From a virus: a stretch of 37,877 bases of DNA. Made by a program: the position numbers and the translations under genes. Shown in pieces: positions 6,798 to 14,377 of this stretch; the first letter of the stretch is position 1; each line of letters begins with the position of its first letter. Below the pieces are notes generated by a model that saw nothing but the letters and a program-made list of their open reading frames with translations, did not search any database and was not told the DNA's origin. Location: the IMG/VR virus record IMGVR_UViG_3300023284_000053, positions 1 to 37,877 of that record; one strand, 5' to 3'.

Positions 6798-7364
6798 ATG
6801 TATGTTGATAATAAGGATTACGTTCAGATGAGATTGGTAGGCACAATCGTTAGAGACCTAAAGGCGGGAGGTTTGGTCACTGTCTTAGATGTATACGACA
6901 CACCCCGAGGTCTTTACACTACGGTGTGCAAGGTGGGTGTTGAGGATGATGATGATGAAGAGCGGGAAGATAATCAGTACCGTATTTGTCTGGATGATTT
7001 GGACTTATCCTCGCCTTCTCTCGGTAATATAGATTTTGAAGGAAGCACTTACTATGTGTCACGTTTACCGAAAAGAAACGATTGGAGGCAGGGTTTGAGA
7101 AAGGACAACCTCGTATTTGTTCACGGTGGAGTACGGTACTACTACAACTTACCCTCTATGGATGTGCTGAGTGCTCCTGTATACAACAAGTACAAACTCT
7201 ACCGCAAGGGACAGGCATTTTCCAGAGAGTTTAGTGTTGACAAGGACGGAGATGTGTGGTATAAATGTAGAGAAAAGGTTGGTAAGGACGTTGATGGAGT
7301 GCCAATCTTGCACGAGAAATTTGAGTGGTTGAAGGAGGCTCTTGAAGATGCTCTTGAAAGATAA
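6798..7364 (+). CDS. Unknown protein inside the amidoligase operon (188 aa)
   Basis: Not recognised. The ATG at 6798 is three bases after the previous stop and the end overlaps the second amidoligase gene by 17 nt. The sequence is strand-rich, with an SH3- or KOW-like beginning (MRLVGTIVRDLKAGGLVTVLDVYDTPRG), an acidic loop (DDDDEERED) and paired repeats of the kind GSTYYVSRLPKRNDW and GVRYYYNLP. It ends with a helix (EKFEWLKEALEDALER). Being sandwiched between two ligases, it could be an adaptor, a substrate carrier or an accessory subunit; this is inference only. Confidence 0.75.
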   Translation: MYVDNKDYVQMRLVGTIVRDLKAGGLVTVLDVYDTPRGLYTTVCKVGVEDDDDEEREDNQYRICLDDLDLSSPSLGNIDFEGSTYYVSRLPKRNDWRQGLRKDNLVFVHGGVRYYYNLPSMDVLSAPVYNKYKLYRKGQAFSREFSVDKDGDVWYKCREKVGKDVDGVPILHEKFEWLKEALEDALER

Positions 7365-8292
7365 TATCGGGGATTACTTTGGTTTCGGAGACCTTGAAGA
7401 AAAGGTTGTTGGTATCGAGATCGAGATGGAAGCTGACACAGAGTTCCCAGATAGTAAGGAGACAAGATACTACTGGATCAAGGAACATGATGGGTCTTTG
7501 AGGGGGGAGTACAACATAGAGTACGTCTTGAGAAAACCGATGCCAAAGAAATCAGCCATGAGGGCGCTTGACAAACTGGCACTGGCGTTGAAGCAGTACG
7601 ACACAGAGGTTGTTGATTCTGTCAGAGCAGGCACACACGTACACATCAACGTGAGGGACCTATCCTTCTTGGAGATGTGGACTATGGTAACTTGTTGGTA
7701 CATCGTTGAGAAGTTACTCACTCACACCATGTGCGGAGAAGGTAGGGTGGGTAATCACTTCTGTCTAGGCGTTGAGGAAGCTGACGTTGTGTTGTTCGAA
7801 ATCTGTAAGGTGTTGAGAGGACAACGTATGGGAAGATTGGATAAGGATGAGGTGAGATACTCGGCCCTCAATTTTGTCTCTCTGTTCAATTATGGCTCTC
7901 TAGAATTTCGGGCTATGAGGACACCTATAAACTTCGAAGAGATCAAACAGTGGGTAGACATCCTCCTTGCTATTAAAGAAAACTCCAAGCTCTTCCCCCA
8001 TCCTCGACACGTAATAGAAAACTTTAGTTATGGGGGGGAGAGGAATTTCTTGAGGCAACTTCTCGGTAATGAAAATGCAGAGATGGTAATGCGTCGGGAC
8101 CCTGATTGGGAGAGAAAACTAAAGAAGGGGGTTAGGTTAGCACAAGAAATAGCTTACACCAGAGATAATTGGGGTAAAGAAGAAGAAAGGAAGGAGAGAG
8201 AATTACAAATGTATATTGAGATACCACAAAGACAACATTTAAACATGGAACAATTTGCGAAATTATTTAATGTGGAGATTGATAATGGATAG
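7348..8292 (+). CDS. Second amidoligase (Amidoligase_2 type)
   Basis: ATG at 7348 lies nine bases after AGGAGG (7333-7338) and gives 314 aa; a TTG at 7342 is too close to that site. Motifs of the Amidoligase_2 family are present: VGIEIEME (21-28), KEHDGSLRG (45-53), IEYVLRKP (57-64), AGTHVHINV (94-102) and a late RYSALNF ... GSLEFRAMRTP block (170-193). The Glu, His and Arg residues are those of the metal and nucleotide site in the glutamine-synthetase-like fold. The last 60 residues are charged helix, likely for protein contacts. This family also forms amide bonds with ATP. Two different amidoligases in one operon suggests sequential couplings on one product. Confidence 0.88.
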   Translation: MLLKDNIGDYFGFGDLEEKVVGIEIEMEADTEFPDSKETRYYWIKEHDGSLRGEYNIEYVLRKPMPKKSAMRALDKLALALKQYDTEVVDSVRAGTHVHINVRDLSFLEMWTMVTCWYIVEKLLTHTMCGEGRVGNHFCLGVEEADVVLFEICKVLRGQRMGRLDKDEVRYSALNFVSLFNYGSLEFRAMRTPINFEEIKQWVDILLAIKENSKLFPHPRHVIENFSYGGERNFLRQLLGNENAEMVMRRDPDWERKLKKGVRLAQEIAYTRDNWGKEEERKERELQMYIEIPQRQHLNMEQFAKLFNVEIDNG

Positions 8293-8452
8293 GTGTAAGA
8301 TTTGTAATCGAAAATATGAATTGACTGCCTTATCACGGTTCCCTAAAGAAGGTTACTGTTTGGTATGTGAGATGGAGATACTCATCTGTATCATAGAGAT
8401 GGAAGAGGAACCATGTTGTGAAGAGGAGGAAGAAGAAGATGAACTTGGATGA
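8285..8452 (+). CDS. Small zinc-knuckle protein with acidic tail (55 aa)
   Basis: ATG at 8285 overlaps the amidoligase stop by 8 nt. Cys residues in CKIC (4-7) and YCLVCEME (about 28-35) make a C-x2-C ... C-x2-C pair that could bind one zinc. It continues through CC into a run of Glu residues (EEEEEEDELG) at the C-terminus. A DNA mimic or a zinc-stabilised adaptor are possible; no family recognised. Confidence 0.65.
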   Translation: MDRCKICNRKYELTALSRFPKEGYCLVCEMEILICIIEMEEEPCCEEEEEEDELG

Positions 8453-8630
8453 TAGAACTGAACTGTTTAAAGAAGGCCTGCAATGCGGCTTGGAAGCATC
8501 CATCAGCAGGGCAGAGAAGGTAGCTCACACCTTTGAGGTAGCACTCGATCCCGGTTGTCCCGGTTGTGAGGATGGGGCTCGTGAAGTGGTGGATGAGTTG
8601 AAGAAGCTGAAGGAGGTACTTAATGGTTGA
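8439..8630 (+). CDS. Small helical hypothetical protein (63 aa)
   Basis: ATG at 8439 follows GAGGAGG by 9 nt and overlaps the zinc-knuckle gene by 14 nt. The 63 aa are mostly helical (ELFKEGLQCGLEASISRAEKV), with a CPGC motif in the middle and a Lys-rich helical end. It overlaps the primase-helicase start by 8 nt, so the two are probably co-translated. Function unknown. Confidence 0.6.
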   Translation: MNLDDRTELFKEGLQCGLEASISRAEKVAHTFEVALDPGCPGCEDGAREVVDELKKLKEVLNG

Positions 8631-10164
8631 ACAACACATACCCTGCCCACGGGATGATTGTGACTCAAGCGATGGATACACCCTCTATGATGACGGTCAC
8701 GGGTGGTGCTTCTCTTGTGAGAAAGGTACCTTCCCTAATAAGATGTCGCCGGAAGACTTCGAGCGTAAGTTCGTAGACAAGTTCCGTGGCATACCTAAGA
8801 AGACGTGTGAGAAGCTGGGCATCTACACCTACGTGAACAAAGCAGGTAAACCTATCTTCCGTGAGTACACGTACCCCGAAGGTAAAAAGTTTCGCCGTAT
8901 CCACGATAAAAATTTCTGGGTAGAGGGTGAGTTACCTCCGCTCGGTGGTATGGAACTGTGGAACGCTGGTTCTTCTCACTATGTTACCGTGGTAGAAGGA
9001 GAGGAGGACGGGGCTGCTGCCCACTACATGCTCAACCACGGCAAGCAGAATCCCGAACCTGTGGTGTGGTTAACCTCCGCCTCTATCCCCGGTAAGCACC
9101 GTGATGCTATATATAAATACCTAAGCCAGTTCGAGACAGTGAAATTGGCTATCGAGAACGATGATGCTGGCAAGAGGGTGAAGGAATTGCTCTGCCAGAT
9201 GCTCCCGAACAAAATCAGGGAAGTTAGCTTAACCAAGTTCAAGGACGCTAACGACTATCTGATCAACGGTGCGATGAAGGAGTTCAAACAAGCACACGCC
9301 AATGCCTTGATCTACACACCTGACAATATCTTTCACACAGAGGATGATGTGCTTGAGGTGTTGTCCAACCCTGATGCTGGTCTCTACTTCCCCACCCCCT
9401 TCGAGGACCTCAACGACAAGATCAGAGGTCTAAGCCTCCATCACGTCACCCTCATCACCGGCATGGAGGGATTGGGTAAGACAGAAATCCTCAGAGCCTT
9501 TGAGGTAGAGGCACTGAAACAAGGTGTTAAGATAGGGGTCCTCCACCATGAGGAAACCAAGGACACCTTGTACAAAGGGCTGGCTTGCTATCCTCTTGGA
9601 AAAAATACCCGTGACCCTGATAATCCAGTGGATATAGAAGAGATCATGGGTGCCTTGAGAGGATTGACGAGTGGATTCGAAAACCTCTTTGTCTTCGAGT
9701 TCAAGAAGGACCCTGATGTTAACGATGTCTTGGAACAGATCAACTACCTTGTTCATGTGTGTGGGTGCCAGTTAATCTTCTTCGATCCGATCAATCAGTT
9801 TGACCCAGTAGATGACGGGCAAACTAAGGTGCAATTTCTCGACGCCTTGGCTAAGAAGATTGAGAAATATGTCGTTAACAATCCTTGCGGTGTGGTGTGG
9901 ACAGCCCACGTCAATGATGAGGGGAGTACTAGAGATAGCAGGATGATTGGTAAGGCATGTTCTGTTCGTATCAATATCGAGCGAGACTTGATGGCAGAGG
10001 GAGACACAGAGAGGAACACAACACGGCTGTACGTAGCTAAGAACAGGCCGTTCACTAAAACAGGGCCAGCAGGTGCGTTGTTCTTTGATGAACCTTCCTT
10101 CACAGTATCATCCAGTCACATGACAGAGAAGAAGCTCGACGGGTTAGAACCACTTCCCTTTTAA
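8623..10164 (+). CDS. DNA primase-helicase (T7 gp4-like)
   Basis: A 513-aa bifunctional replication protein. The N-terminal zinc finger has Cys8, Cys13, Cys29 and Cys32. A Toprim core follows with EGEED (from 125) and ENDDAG (near 180) for metal binding. The RecA-like helicase domain carries Walker A GMEGLGKTE (280-288) and a Walker B-type LIFFDP. Family members prime lagging strands and unwind DNA as hexamers. At 513 aa it is slightly shorter than T7 gp4 (566 aa). The C-terminus is acidic and ends LEPLPF, like the phage single-strand binding protein. The gene is translationally coupled to the 63-aa gene before it. Confidence 0.95.
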   Translation: MVEQHIPCPRDDCDSSDGYTLYDDGHGWCFSCEKGTFPNKMSPEDFERKFVDKFRGIPKKTCEKLGIYTYVNKAGKPIFREYTYPEGKKFRRIHDKNFWVEGELPPLGGMELWNAGSSHYVTVVEGEEDGAAAHYMLNHGKQNPEPVVWLTSASIPGKHRDAIYKYLSQFETVKLAIENDDAGKRVKELLCQMLPNKIREVSLTKFKDANDYLINGAMKEFKQAHANALIYTPDNIFHTEDDVLEVLSNPDAGLYFPTPFEDLNDKIRGLSLHHVTLITGMEGLGKTEILRAFEVEALKQGVKIGVLHHEETKDTLYKGLACYPLGKNTRDPDNPVDIEEIMGALRGLTSGFENLFVFEFKKDPDVNDVLEQINYLVHVCGCQLIFFDPINQFDPVDDGQTKVQFLDALAKKIEKYVVNNPCGVVWTAHVNDEGSTRDSRMIGKACSVRINIERDLMAEGDTERNTTRLYVAKNRPFTKTGPAGALFFDEPSFTVSSSHMTEKKLDGLEPLPF

Positions 10165-10188
10165 CAGTAACTAAAGGAGACAAACACA

Positions 10189-10473
10189 ATGCCACAGTAC
10201 GAACGAATTGGACCAAACATCTTAGATAGAAACGGTATAACAAAAGAGACAAGGATAGAACTCTCAAATCAAGCTATCATCTATATCGAAGAGGGACATC
10301 GGTACAGCTCCTTCAAACTTAATTTTGGTAATGGCCGAGATGGATGGTGGATGGGTGAGGAATCAATAGGAGAACTCATTGCAGAGCTGTTGTATATTCA
10401 ACGTGAGATAAAGATGCAGAAAGAAGTTCGTAAGGGGGACGATGAGGAGATGATAGGGGCACCACCTTTCTGA
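10189..10473 (+). CDS. Small replication-region protein with acidic Pro-Phe tail (94 aa)
   Basis: ATG at 10189 follows AAAGGAGA. The product has a strand-rich core (RIELSNQAIIYIEEG, SSFKLNFGNG) and a helix (IGELIAELLYIQREIKMQKE). It then has an acidic tail, GDDEEMIGAPPF, ending in Phe like the neighbouring helicase and single-strand binding protein. That tail suggests binding to the same partner at the replication fork, possibly the polymerase. No family recognised. The consensus promoter begins ten bases after its stop. Confidence 0.7.
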   Translation: MPQYERIGPNILDRNGITKETRIELSNQAIIYIEEGHRYSSFKLNFGNGRDGWWMGEESIGELIAELLYIQREIKMQKEVRKGDDEEMIGAPPF

Positions 10474-10482
10474 AGATTTCTC

Positions 10483-10511
10483 TTGACAACCCTGACAATC
10501 AGGTGTATAAT
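10483..10511 (+). promoter_or_regulatory. Consensus sigma70 promoter with spacer palindrome
   Basis: Perfect TTGACA (10483-10488) and TATAAT (10506-10511) with a 17-bp spacer. The spacer holds a perfect inverted repeat, CCTGA-CAA-TCAGG (10491-10503), a candidate operator where a repressor would block polymerase. Transcription should begin near 10518 and read into the small genes and DNA polymerase downstream. Confidence 0.9.
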
Positions 10512-10545
10512 AGATTTATCAGCCAAACGGAGAGATATACCCAGT

Positions 10546-10755
10546 ATGCCTAACGCTAAGGAAAGACAACGATACAACTACGTCGATTGGTGTTCGTATC
10601 TAAAATCCTCTAAAGGGAAAAATTTAAAGTACAACGAGGATTTCTATAAATACCTTAGAGGAGTAAACATAATCAGGGAGCTTGAGGATTATGAATATGC
10701 CTATATGAACGCTTATGATTGGGTAGTATTCGGTGCAGAGAGGATCAAAGAATGA
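10546..10755 (+). CDS. Small Tyr-rich hypothetical protein (69 aa)
   Basis: ATG at 10546 is the first good start after the promoter, with GGAGAG upstream. The 69-aa product is rich in Tyr and charged residues (KERQRYNYVDWCSY, DYEYAYMNAYDW) and mainly helical. The frame is open back through the promoter, but that part cannot be translated from a transcript starting near 10518. The stop overlaps the next ATG (ATGA). Function unknown. Confidence 0.65.
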   Translation: MPNAKERQRYNYVDWCSYLKSSKGKNLKYNEDFYKYLRGVNIIRELEDYEYAYMNAYDWVVFGAERIKE

Positions 10756-10919
10756 AAGTTTACGTTGTCACGAAGGAAATTGATTATGAAGGAGGTAGTA
10801 TCATCGGTGTATACGACACACAAGAGAAAGCAAAACAAGCTTGTGAGGATGCTTACGGGGTCCGAGTGAGGGATTGCTTTACCACCCACTACAACTACTA
10901 CTCGTGGGAGGTGAAATGA
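10752..10919 (+). CDS. Small DUF-type phage protein (55 aa)
   Basis: Starts with MKVYVVTKEIDYEGG and IIGVYDTQEKAKQAC, a strand-turn-strand-helix pattern seen in many short phage proteins that report a value and then carry a QEKAxxAC helix. It ends NYYSWEVK. It overlaps the genes on both sides by 4 nt, immediately ahead of DNA polymerase. No function is known for this type. Confidence 0.65.
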   Translation: MKVYVVTKEIDYEGGSIIGVYDTQEKAKQACEDAYGVRVRDCFTTHYNYYSWEVK

Positions 10920-12844
10920 GGGTAGTCTACGATGCAGAGTTCGACAGCTTAACACCAACAAGGATTTGGTGTATCGTTTGTAAGGACATAGACACAGGAG
11001 AAAAATATGTTTTCAGATATGATAGAGGAAATTTTAGAGACTTCAGGAAATTTAGTGATGAGGTTCATCAATGGATTGGTGTTAATAATCTTACCTTTGA
11101 TGCTCCTAACCTCTCTTATCTTCTTGGTGAGAATAATGTGGTACCTACTGACAAGCAACTGGACCTTCTGATTGTCTCCCGCTTAGTGTGGTACGCACGG
11201 CCAAAGGGGCACAGTGTAAAGGCGTGGGCTAAACGATTTGATATGCTCAAGCCTGAGATCAAGGTGTATGACGACCCCAAGATGATTGATACATACGTCA
11301 ACAGGTGTGAGCACGACGTGGAGATACAACATCGTATCTACCTTGAGCTGGTCCGACACATAGACAACCCTGAGTTCAAGCGTGCCATTGATGCCGAGCA
11401 CGAGATGCAGCGTATCTGCATAGATATGAATGAGAATGGGTTTGGGTTTGATGTGAGTAGGGCGGAGGACATACACGCAGAGATAACCGGAGAGATGATT
11501 AGGATTGAGCAGAAGATGGAGAAAAGTATCCCTCCTGTCTTAGTTCGAGAACCACCGATTGCACTGAAGAGGAACAAGGATGGACAACCATCAAAGAAAA
11601 CTACAGAGGTTATTGGAGAAAGTTCGTTCCGATCTGGTGTTGTATGGGAACGCTTTCATTATATACCCTTCAATCCGGGTTCCACCAAGCAGCGTATCGA
11701 GTTGCTCAACAAGAGTGGATGGAGACCAACAGAAAAAACCAAAACTCATCTACAGTGTGAGAGGGAACTTAGGGTAGCAAGATGGAAGCGCAGGGATGGG
11801 ATTGATAAACTAGAGAAACGTCTAGAGAAATTTAAAATATACGGATGGAAAGTAAATGAAGAAAACCTCAGTACTCTACCACCTGAAGCACCCGTTGGAG
11901 CGAATCTACTTGCCGCGTGGCTCAGTCTTGAGGGACGCAGAGCTGATCTGGTTGAATGGAGCGCCGCGTATAACGAAAATAGTGGTCGCATCCACGGTAC
12001 CTTTAACGGCATTGGTTCTTGGACGCATCGGATGTCCCACGTACGACCGAACCAAGGCAATATATTCAGCGAGTTCCATCTTGACCAATGCAAGGATGGT
12101 GGTAAACCTACCGCCGTCGAAGATATCAAGCTGCGATTTAATGGTGTACTGCGTGGTTTATGGAGGGCCGAACCCGGAGCCTATCTCTTAGGGTGTGACG
12201 CAGAGGGTATCCAGATGAGGGTGCTCGCCCACTACCTCAATGATGAGGACTATTCACGGGCTATCGTAGAAGGTAACAAGAAGGACAAGACTGATGTACA
12301 TAATGTTAACCGTAGGCTCCTCGGAACTGCCTGTGGTTCAAGAGACGATGCTAAAACTTTCATCTATGCTTGGCTGCTCGGCGCTGGCTTGGCGAAGGTT
12401 GCCCAGATTCTTGGATGCTCCACAAAAGAAGCTAGCAGGGCAGTTCGTCTTTTCGTTGAAGGAGTCCCCGGTTTGGCTGAACTTAAGGGGGGGGAAATCC
12501 CTAGGGATGCTCGCAATGGATATTTTGTCGGCCTTGACGAACGAAAGGTTATCGTTCCGAGTGAACATCACGTCCTCGCAGGCTACCTTCAAAATGGAGA
12601 GAAGCTTGTGATGATGTACGCCAACATCCTCTGGCGTAAGTGGGCCAAGGAAAATGGCATCAGATTCAAGCAAGTAGATTTTGTCCACGATGAGTATCAG
12701 ACAGAGTGTTACACTAAAGATGAAGCAGAGGCGCTAGGTGGTCAACAGTGCCTAGCCATTATACAAGCAGGAGTTGATCTCAACATGAAATGTACTCTTG
12801 CAGGTGAATATAAGATAGGAAGGAACTGGCGTGAAACTCATTGA
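10916..12844 (+). CDS. DNA polymerase, family A (T7 gp5-like) with 3'-5' exonuclease
   Basis: ATG at 10916 (642 aa) overlaps the previous stop by 4 nt. The exonuclease domain has DAEFD (6-10) as Exo I, NNLTFDAPNL as Exo II and a YVNRCEHDVEIQ Exo III-like region. The polymerase domain has motif A LLGCDAEGIQMR with Asp428, motif B DDAKTFIYAWLLGAG and motif C VHDEYQTE with Asp592. It replicates the phage genome; T7 relatives use host thioredoxin as a clamp, and whether this one does cannot be told. At 642 aa it is somewhat short for the family (T7: 704). No intein or intron interrupts it. Confidence 0.97.
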   Translation: MRVVYDAEFDSLTPTRIWCIVCKDIDTGEKYVFRYDRGNFRDFRKFSDEVHQWIGVNNLTFDAPNLSYLLGENNVVPTDKQLDLLIVSRLVWYARPKGHSVKAWAKRFDMLKPEIKVYDDPKMIDTYVNRCEHDVEIQHRIYLELVRHIDNPEFKRAIDAEHEMQRICIDMNENGFGFDVSRAEDIHAEITGEMIRIEQKMEKSIPPVLVREPPIALKRNKDGQPSKKTTEVIGESSFRSGVVWERFHYIPFNPGSTKQRIELLNKSGWRPTEKTKTHLQCERELRVARWKRRDGIDKLEKRLEKFKIYGWKVNEENLSTLPPEAPVGANLLAAWLSLEGRRADLVEWSAAYNENSGRIHGTFNGIGSWTHRMSHVRPNQGNIFSEFHLDQCKDGGKPTAVEDIKLRFNGVLRGLWRAEPGAYLLGCDAEGIQMRVLAHYLNDEDYSRAIVEGNKKDKTDVHNVNRRLLGTACGSRDDAKTFIYAWLLGAGLAKVAQILGCSTKEASRAVRLFVEGVPGLAELKGGEIPRDARNGYFVGLDERKVIVPSEHHVLAGYLQNGEKLVMMYANILWRKWAKENGIRFKQVDFVHDEYQTECYTKDEAEALGGQQCLAIIQAGVDLNMKCTLAGEYKIGRNWRETH

Positions 12845-13016
12845 TCTAGTGAAAGAGAACGATAGGATGAGAGAAGCTCTCGAATGGATTGCGAGACGTA
12901 GGTCCACAATTGGTATAGACCCACCTGAAGATAATTTTTGTGGGTTAGATTTTAATGATAAGTACGTAGCAGAATATATTTTAGATGAAATATATGAAGG
13001 AAGAAAGGACTACTGA
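12831..13016 (+). CDS. Small hypothetical protein (61 aa), GTG start
   Basis: GTG at 12831 after AGGAAGGA overlaps the polymerase end by 14 nt. The product starts MKLIDLVKENDRMREALEWIARR, a helix typical of short phage proteins of the form L-x-x-EN-x-x-L-R-x-A-L-E-x-I, followed by an acidic region with NFCGLDFNDKYVAEYILDEI. Function unknown. Confidence 0.6.
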   Translation: MKLIDLVKENDRMREALEWIARRRSTIGIDPPEDNFCGLDFNDKYVAEYILDEIYEGRKDY

Positions 13017-13189
13017 TGACTAAGAGGTACACATGGGTTGACCCACCTTCGGGTTGGATGTATGGATTCCCAGCTCCTTATGAGGAAGATTATGAGGCAC
13101 AGCTACGGAGACATGGGTACCCTGAGAAGGACATACCTCTTGCCTTGAGGCACAGTAGATATGGAATAAAGGAGGAAGACAGTGTTTAA
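13016..13189 (+). CDS. Small hypothetical protein (57 aa)
   Basis: ATG at 13016 overlaps the previous stop (TGATG). The 57-aa product, MTKRYTWVDPPSGWMYGFPA, is rich in Pro, Tyr and Trp, with a charged second half (EEDYEAQLRRHGYPEKD). It ends TAA at 13187-13189, eight bases into the next gene. Overlaps on both sides support it as real; there is no recognised family. Confidence 0.55.
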   Translation: MTKRYTWVDPPSGWMYGFPAPYEEDYEAQLRRHGYPEKDIPLALRHSRYGIKEEDSV

Positions 13190-13709
13190 ATACGGAGACC
13201 AAGTTCAACTCAAAAACGGGAGATGTTTTGGAAACGGAGAGTCTTGGGCTACTATCATGTATCATAGTGGCAAGGGGTACGCCTTAAGTTACGGAGATAG
13301 GGATGGATCGTGGGTGGAGGGTAGACACCTTGAACTTGTAGACGAGGAGAAGAGAATGAATCCTAAAGATAAAGTTGCCTTGACTAAGCTGGCAATTGGT
13401 TTGCTCCCTGCTACTGGTGTGTTGTGGGGTGCGGCAGCGTGTGCTGATGGTGCTGCTAAGTACGGTGCTTACAATTGGAGAGCGGAGAAAATCTCTTACA
13501 CCGTCTACCTCGACGCCATGTTGCGGCACATCTACTGTCTGTTAGACGGAGAGAACTACGCCAAGGATAGCGGGAAACACCATCTTGGTCATATTATCGC
13601 CACCGCCTCTATCTTAGCAGATGCTATCGAAAATGATTGTATCATAGAAGACAGACCCTTAGTGGGTAGGGCACCAGAGATAATGGAGTTGTATCATGAC
13701 AAAATATAG
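13182..13709 (+). CDS. dNTP pyrophosphohydrolase-like (dGTP_diPhyd_N / MazG-related) protein
   Basis: GTG at 13182 follows AAGGAGG. Residues 1-58 look like a small SH3/KOW-type barrel (KYGDQVQLKNGRCFG). Residues 59-175 match the phage dATP/dGTP diphosphohydrolase N-terminal family: GAAACADGAAKYGAYNWR, YLDAMLRHIYCLLDGE, and HHLGHIIATASILADAIEN, with helix-borne Glu, His and Asp residues for metal binding. Such enzymes hydrolyse dNTPs to dNMPs and shape the pool. An in-frame ATG at 13356 sits five bases after GAGGAG, so a short form lacking the barrel may also be made. It lies among replication genes. No PurZ gene is present, so a 2-aminoadenine genome is not indicated. Confidence 0.82.
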   Translation: MFKYGDQVQLKNGRCFGNGESWATIMYHSGKGYALSYGDRDGSWVEGRHLELVDEEKRMNPKDKVALTKLAIGLLPATGVLWGAAACADGAAKYGAYNWRAEKISYTVYLDAMLRHIYCLLDGENYAKDSGKHHLGHIIATASILADAIENDCIIEDRPLVGRAPEIMELYHDKI

Positions 13710-14166
13710 GACTGACTTCGGTAATCGTAACTGGCTCTCGTTACCTCGTCTAACCCCCTTCGCCATAGGACCACATCACGACCCCTATATGCTACGGTGG
13801 AGGCTGTTCCCTACTAACAAGTGGGGTAACCTGTACCTACACTGGTTCAGGCACGATGATGAGGATAGAGCCTTACACGACCATCCTTGGAAGAGTATGA
13901 GCATCATGTTGTGGGGTGTAACTGATGAAATTTATCTTGACAAAGGATATGATAGGGAACGTATAAGGAGTACCCCTCTCTTTTGGCCTGTGTTTCGTAG
14001 TGCTAAGTTTGCCCACCGTCTTATCATCCACCGTCGTGCCCTCACCTTGTTCTTCACGGGACCTAGGGTGAGGGATTGGGGTTTCCTCTGTCCTAAGGGG
14101 TGGCGACCGTATTGGGAGTTTGTTGATATGAAAAATCCGGGTGAATCTGGGCCGGGGTGTGATTGA
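13696..14166 (+). CDS. Cupin-like phage protein (156 aa)
   Basis: The sequence contains HWFRHDDEDRALHDHPWKS, SIMLWGVTDEIYL, FRSAKFAHRLIIHRR and LTLFFTGPRVRDWGF. This is the small cupin-type family common in phages, where the HDHPW and AHRL blocks carry the putative metal ligands. It begins with 14 nt inside the previous gene and ends in an ATGA-type overlap. Such proteins are predicted metal-binding barrels with unknown substrate. Confident on family, not on role. Confidence 0.75.
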   Translation: MTKYRTDFGNRNWLSLPRLTPFAIGPHHDPYMLRWRLFPTNKWGNLYLHWFRHDDEDRALHDHPWKSMSIMLWGVTDEIYLDKGYDRERIRSTPLFWPVFRSAKFAHRLIIHRRALTLFFTGPRVRDWGFLCPKGWRPYWEFVDMKNPGESGPGCD

Positions 14167-14315
14167 TGACTGTAGGAGAGCTAGTGTGGATGTTGGGCGA
14201 CCTTGGTACCGATGATGCTGAGGTTTTCGTCTTTGACCCAGACTCCGGTGAGTTTGAGTTAGTCACTGGTATGGTATACGACCACGACACAGTGACGATT
14301 ACGGCTGAGAGATAA
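14166..14315 (+). CDS. Small acidic hypothetical protein (49 aa)
   Basis: ATG at 14166 overlaps the cupin-like stop. The sequence MTVGELVWMLGDLGTDDAEV, then FVFDPDSGEFELVTG and DHDTVTITAER, resembles the many short phage proteins with a TVGEL start and alternating D/V strands. It ends just ahead of the second promoter. Function unknown. Confidence 0.6.
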   Translation: MTVGELVWMLGDLGTDDAEVFVFDPDSGEFELVTGMVYDHDTVTITAER

Positions 14316-14320
14316 AAGGC

Positions 14321-14349
14321 TTGACAACCACCCCAATATGGAGTATAAT
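14321..14349 (+). promoter_or_regulatory. Consensus sigma70 promoter upstream of the SSB gene
   Basis: TTGACA (14321-14326), a 17-bp spacer, and TATAAT (14344-14349), followed by AAGGAAAGG and the ATG at 14378. The element shares TTGACAACC and TATAATA with the promoter at 10483 but has no perfect spacer palindrome. It should give the highest expression for the single-strand binding protein and the nuclease that follow. Confidence 0.9.
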
Positions 14350-14377
14350 ATACTTAACAAGGAAAGGAATTTGAAAT

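Noticed and set aside
10483-10545. Start of the 69-aa gene within the promoter
   Set aside because: The upstream extension would require translation of the promoter itself; the first good start after the expected transcript start is at 10546.
13182-13709. 2-aminoadenine (Z) genome pathway
   Set aside because: A MazZ-related family is suggested, but no PurZ or DatZ-like gene is visible in the window and the DNA polymerase is an ordinary T7-type enzyme.
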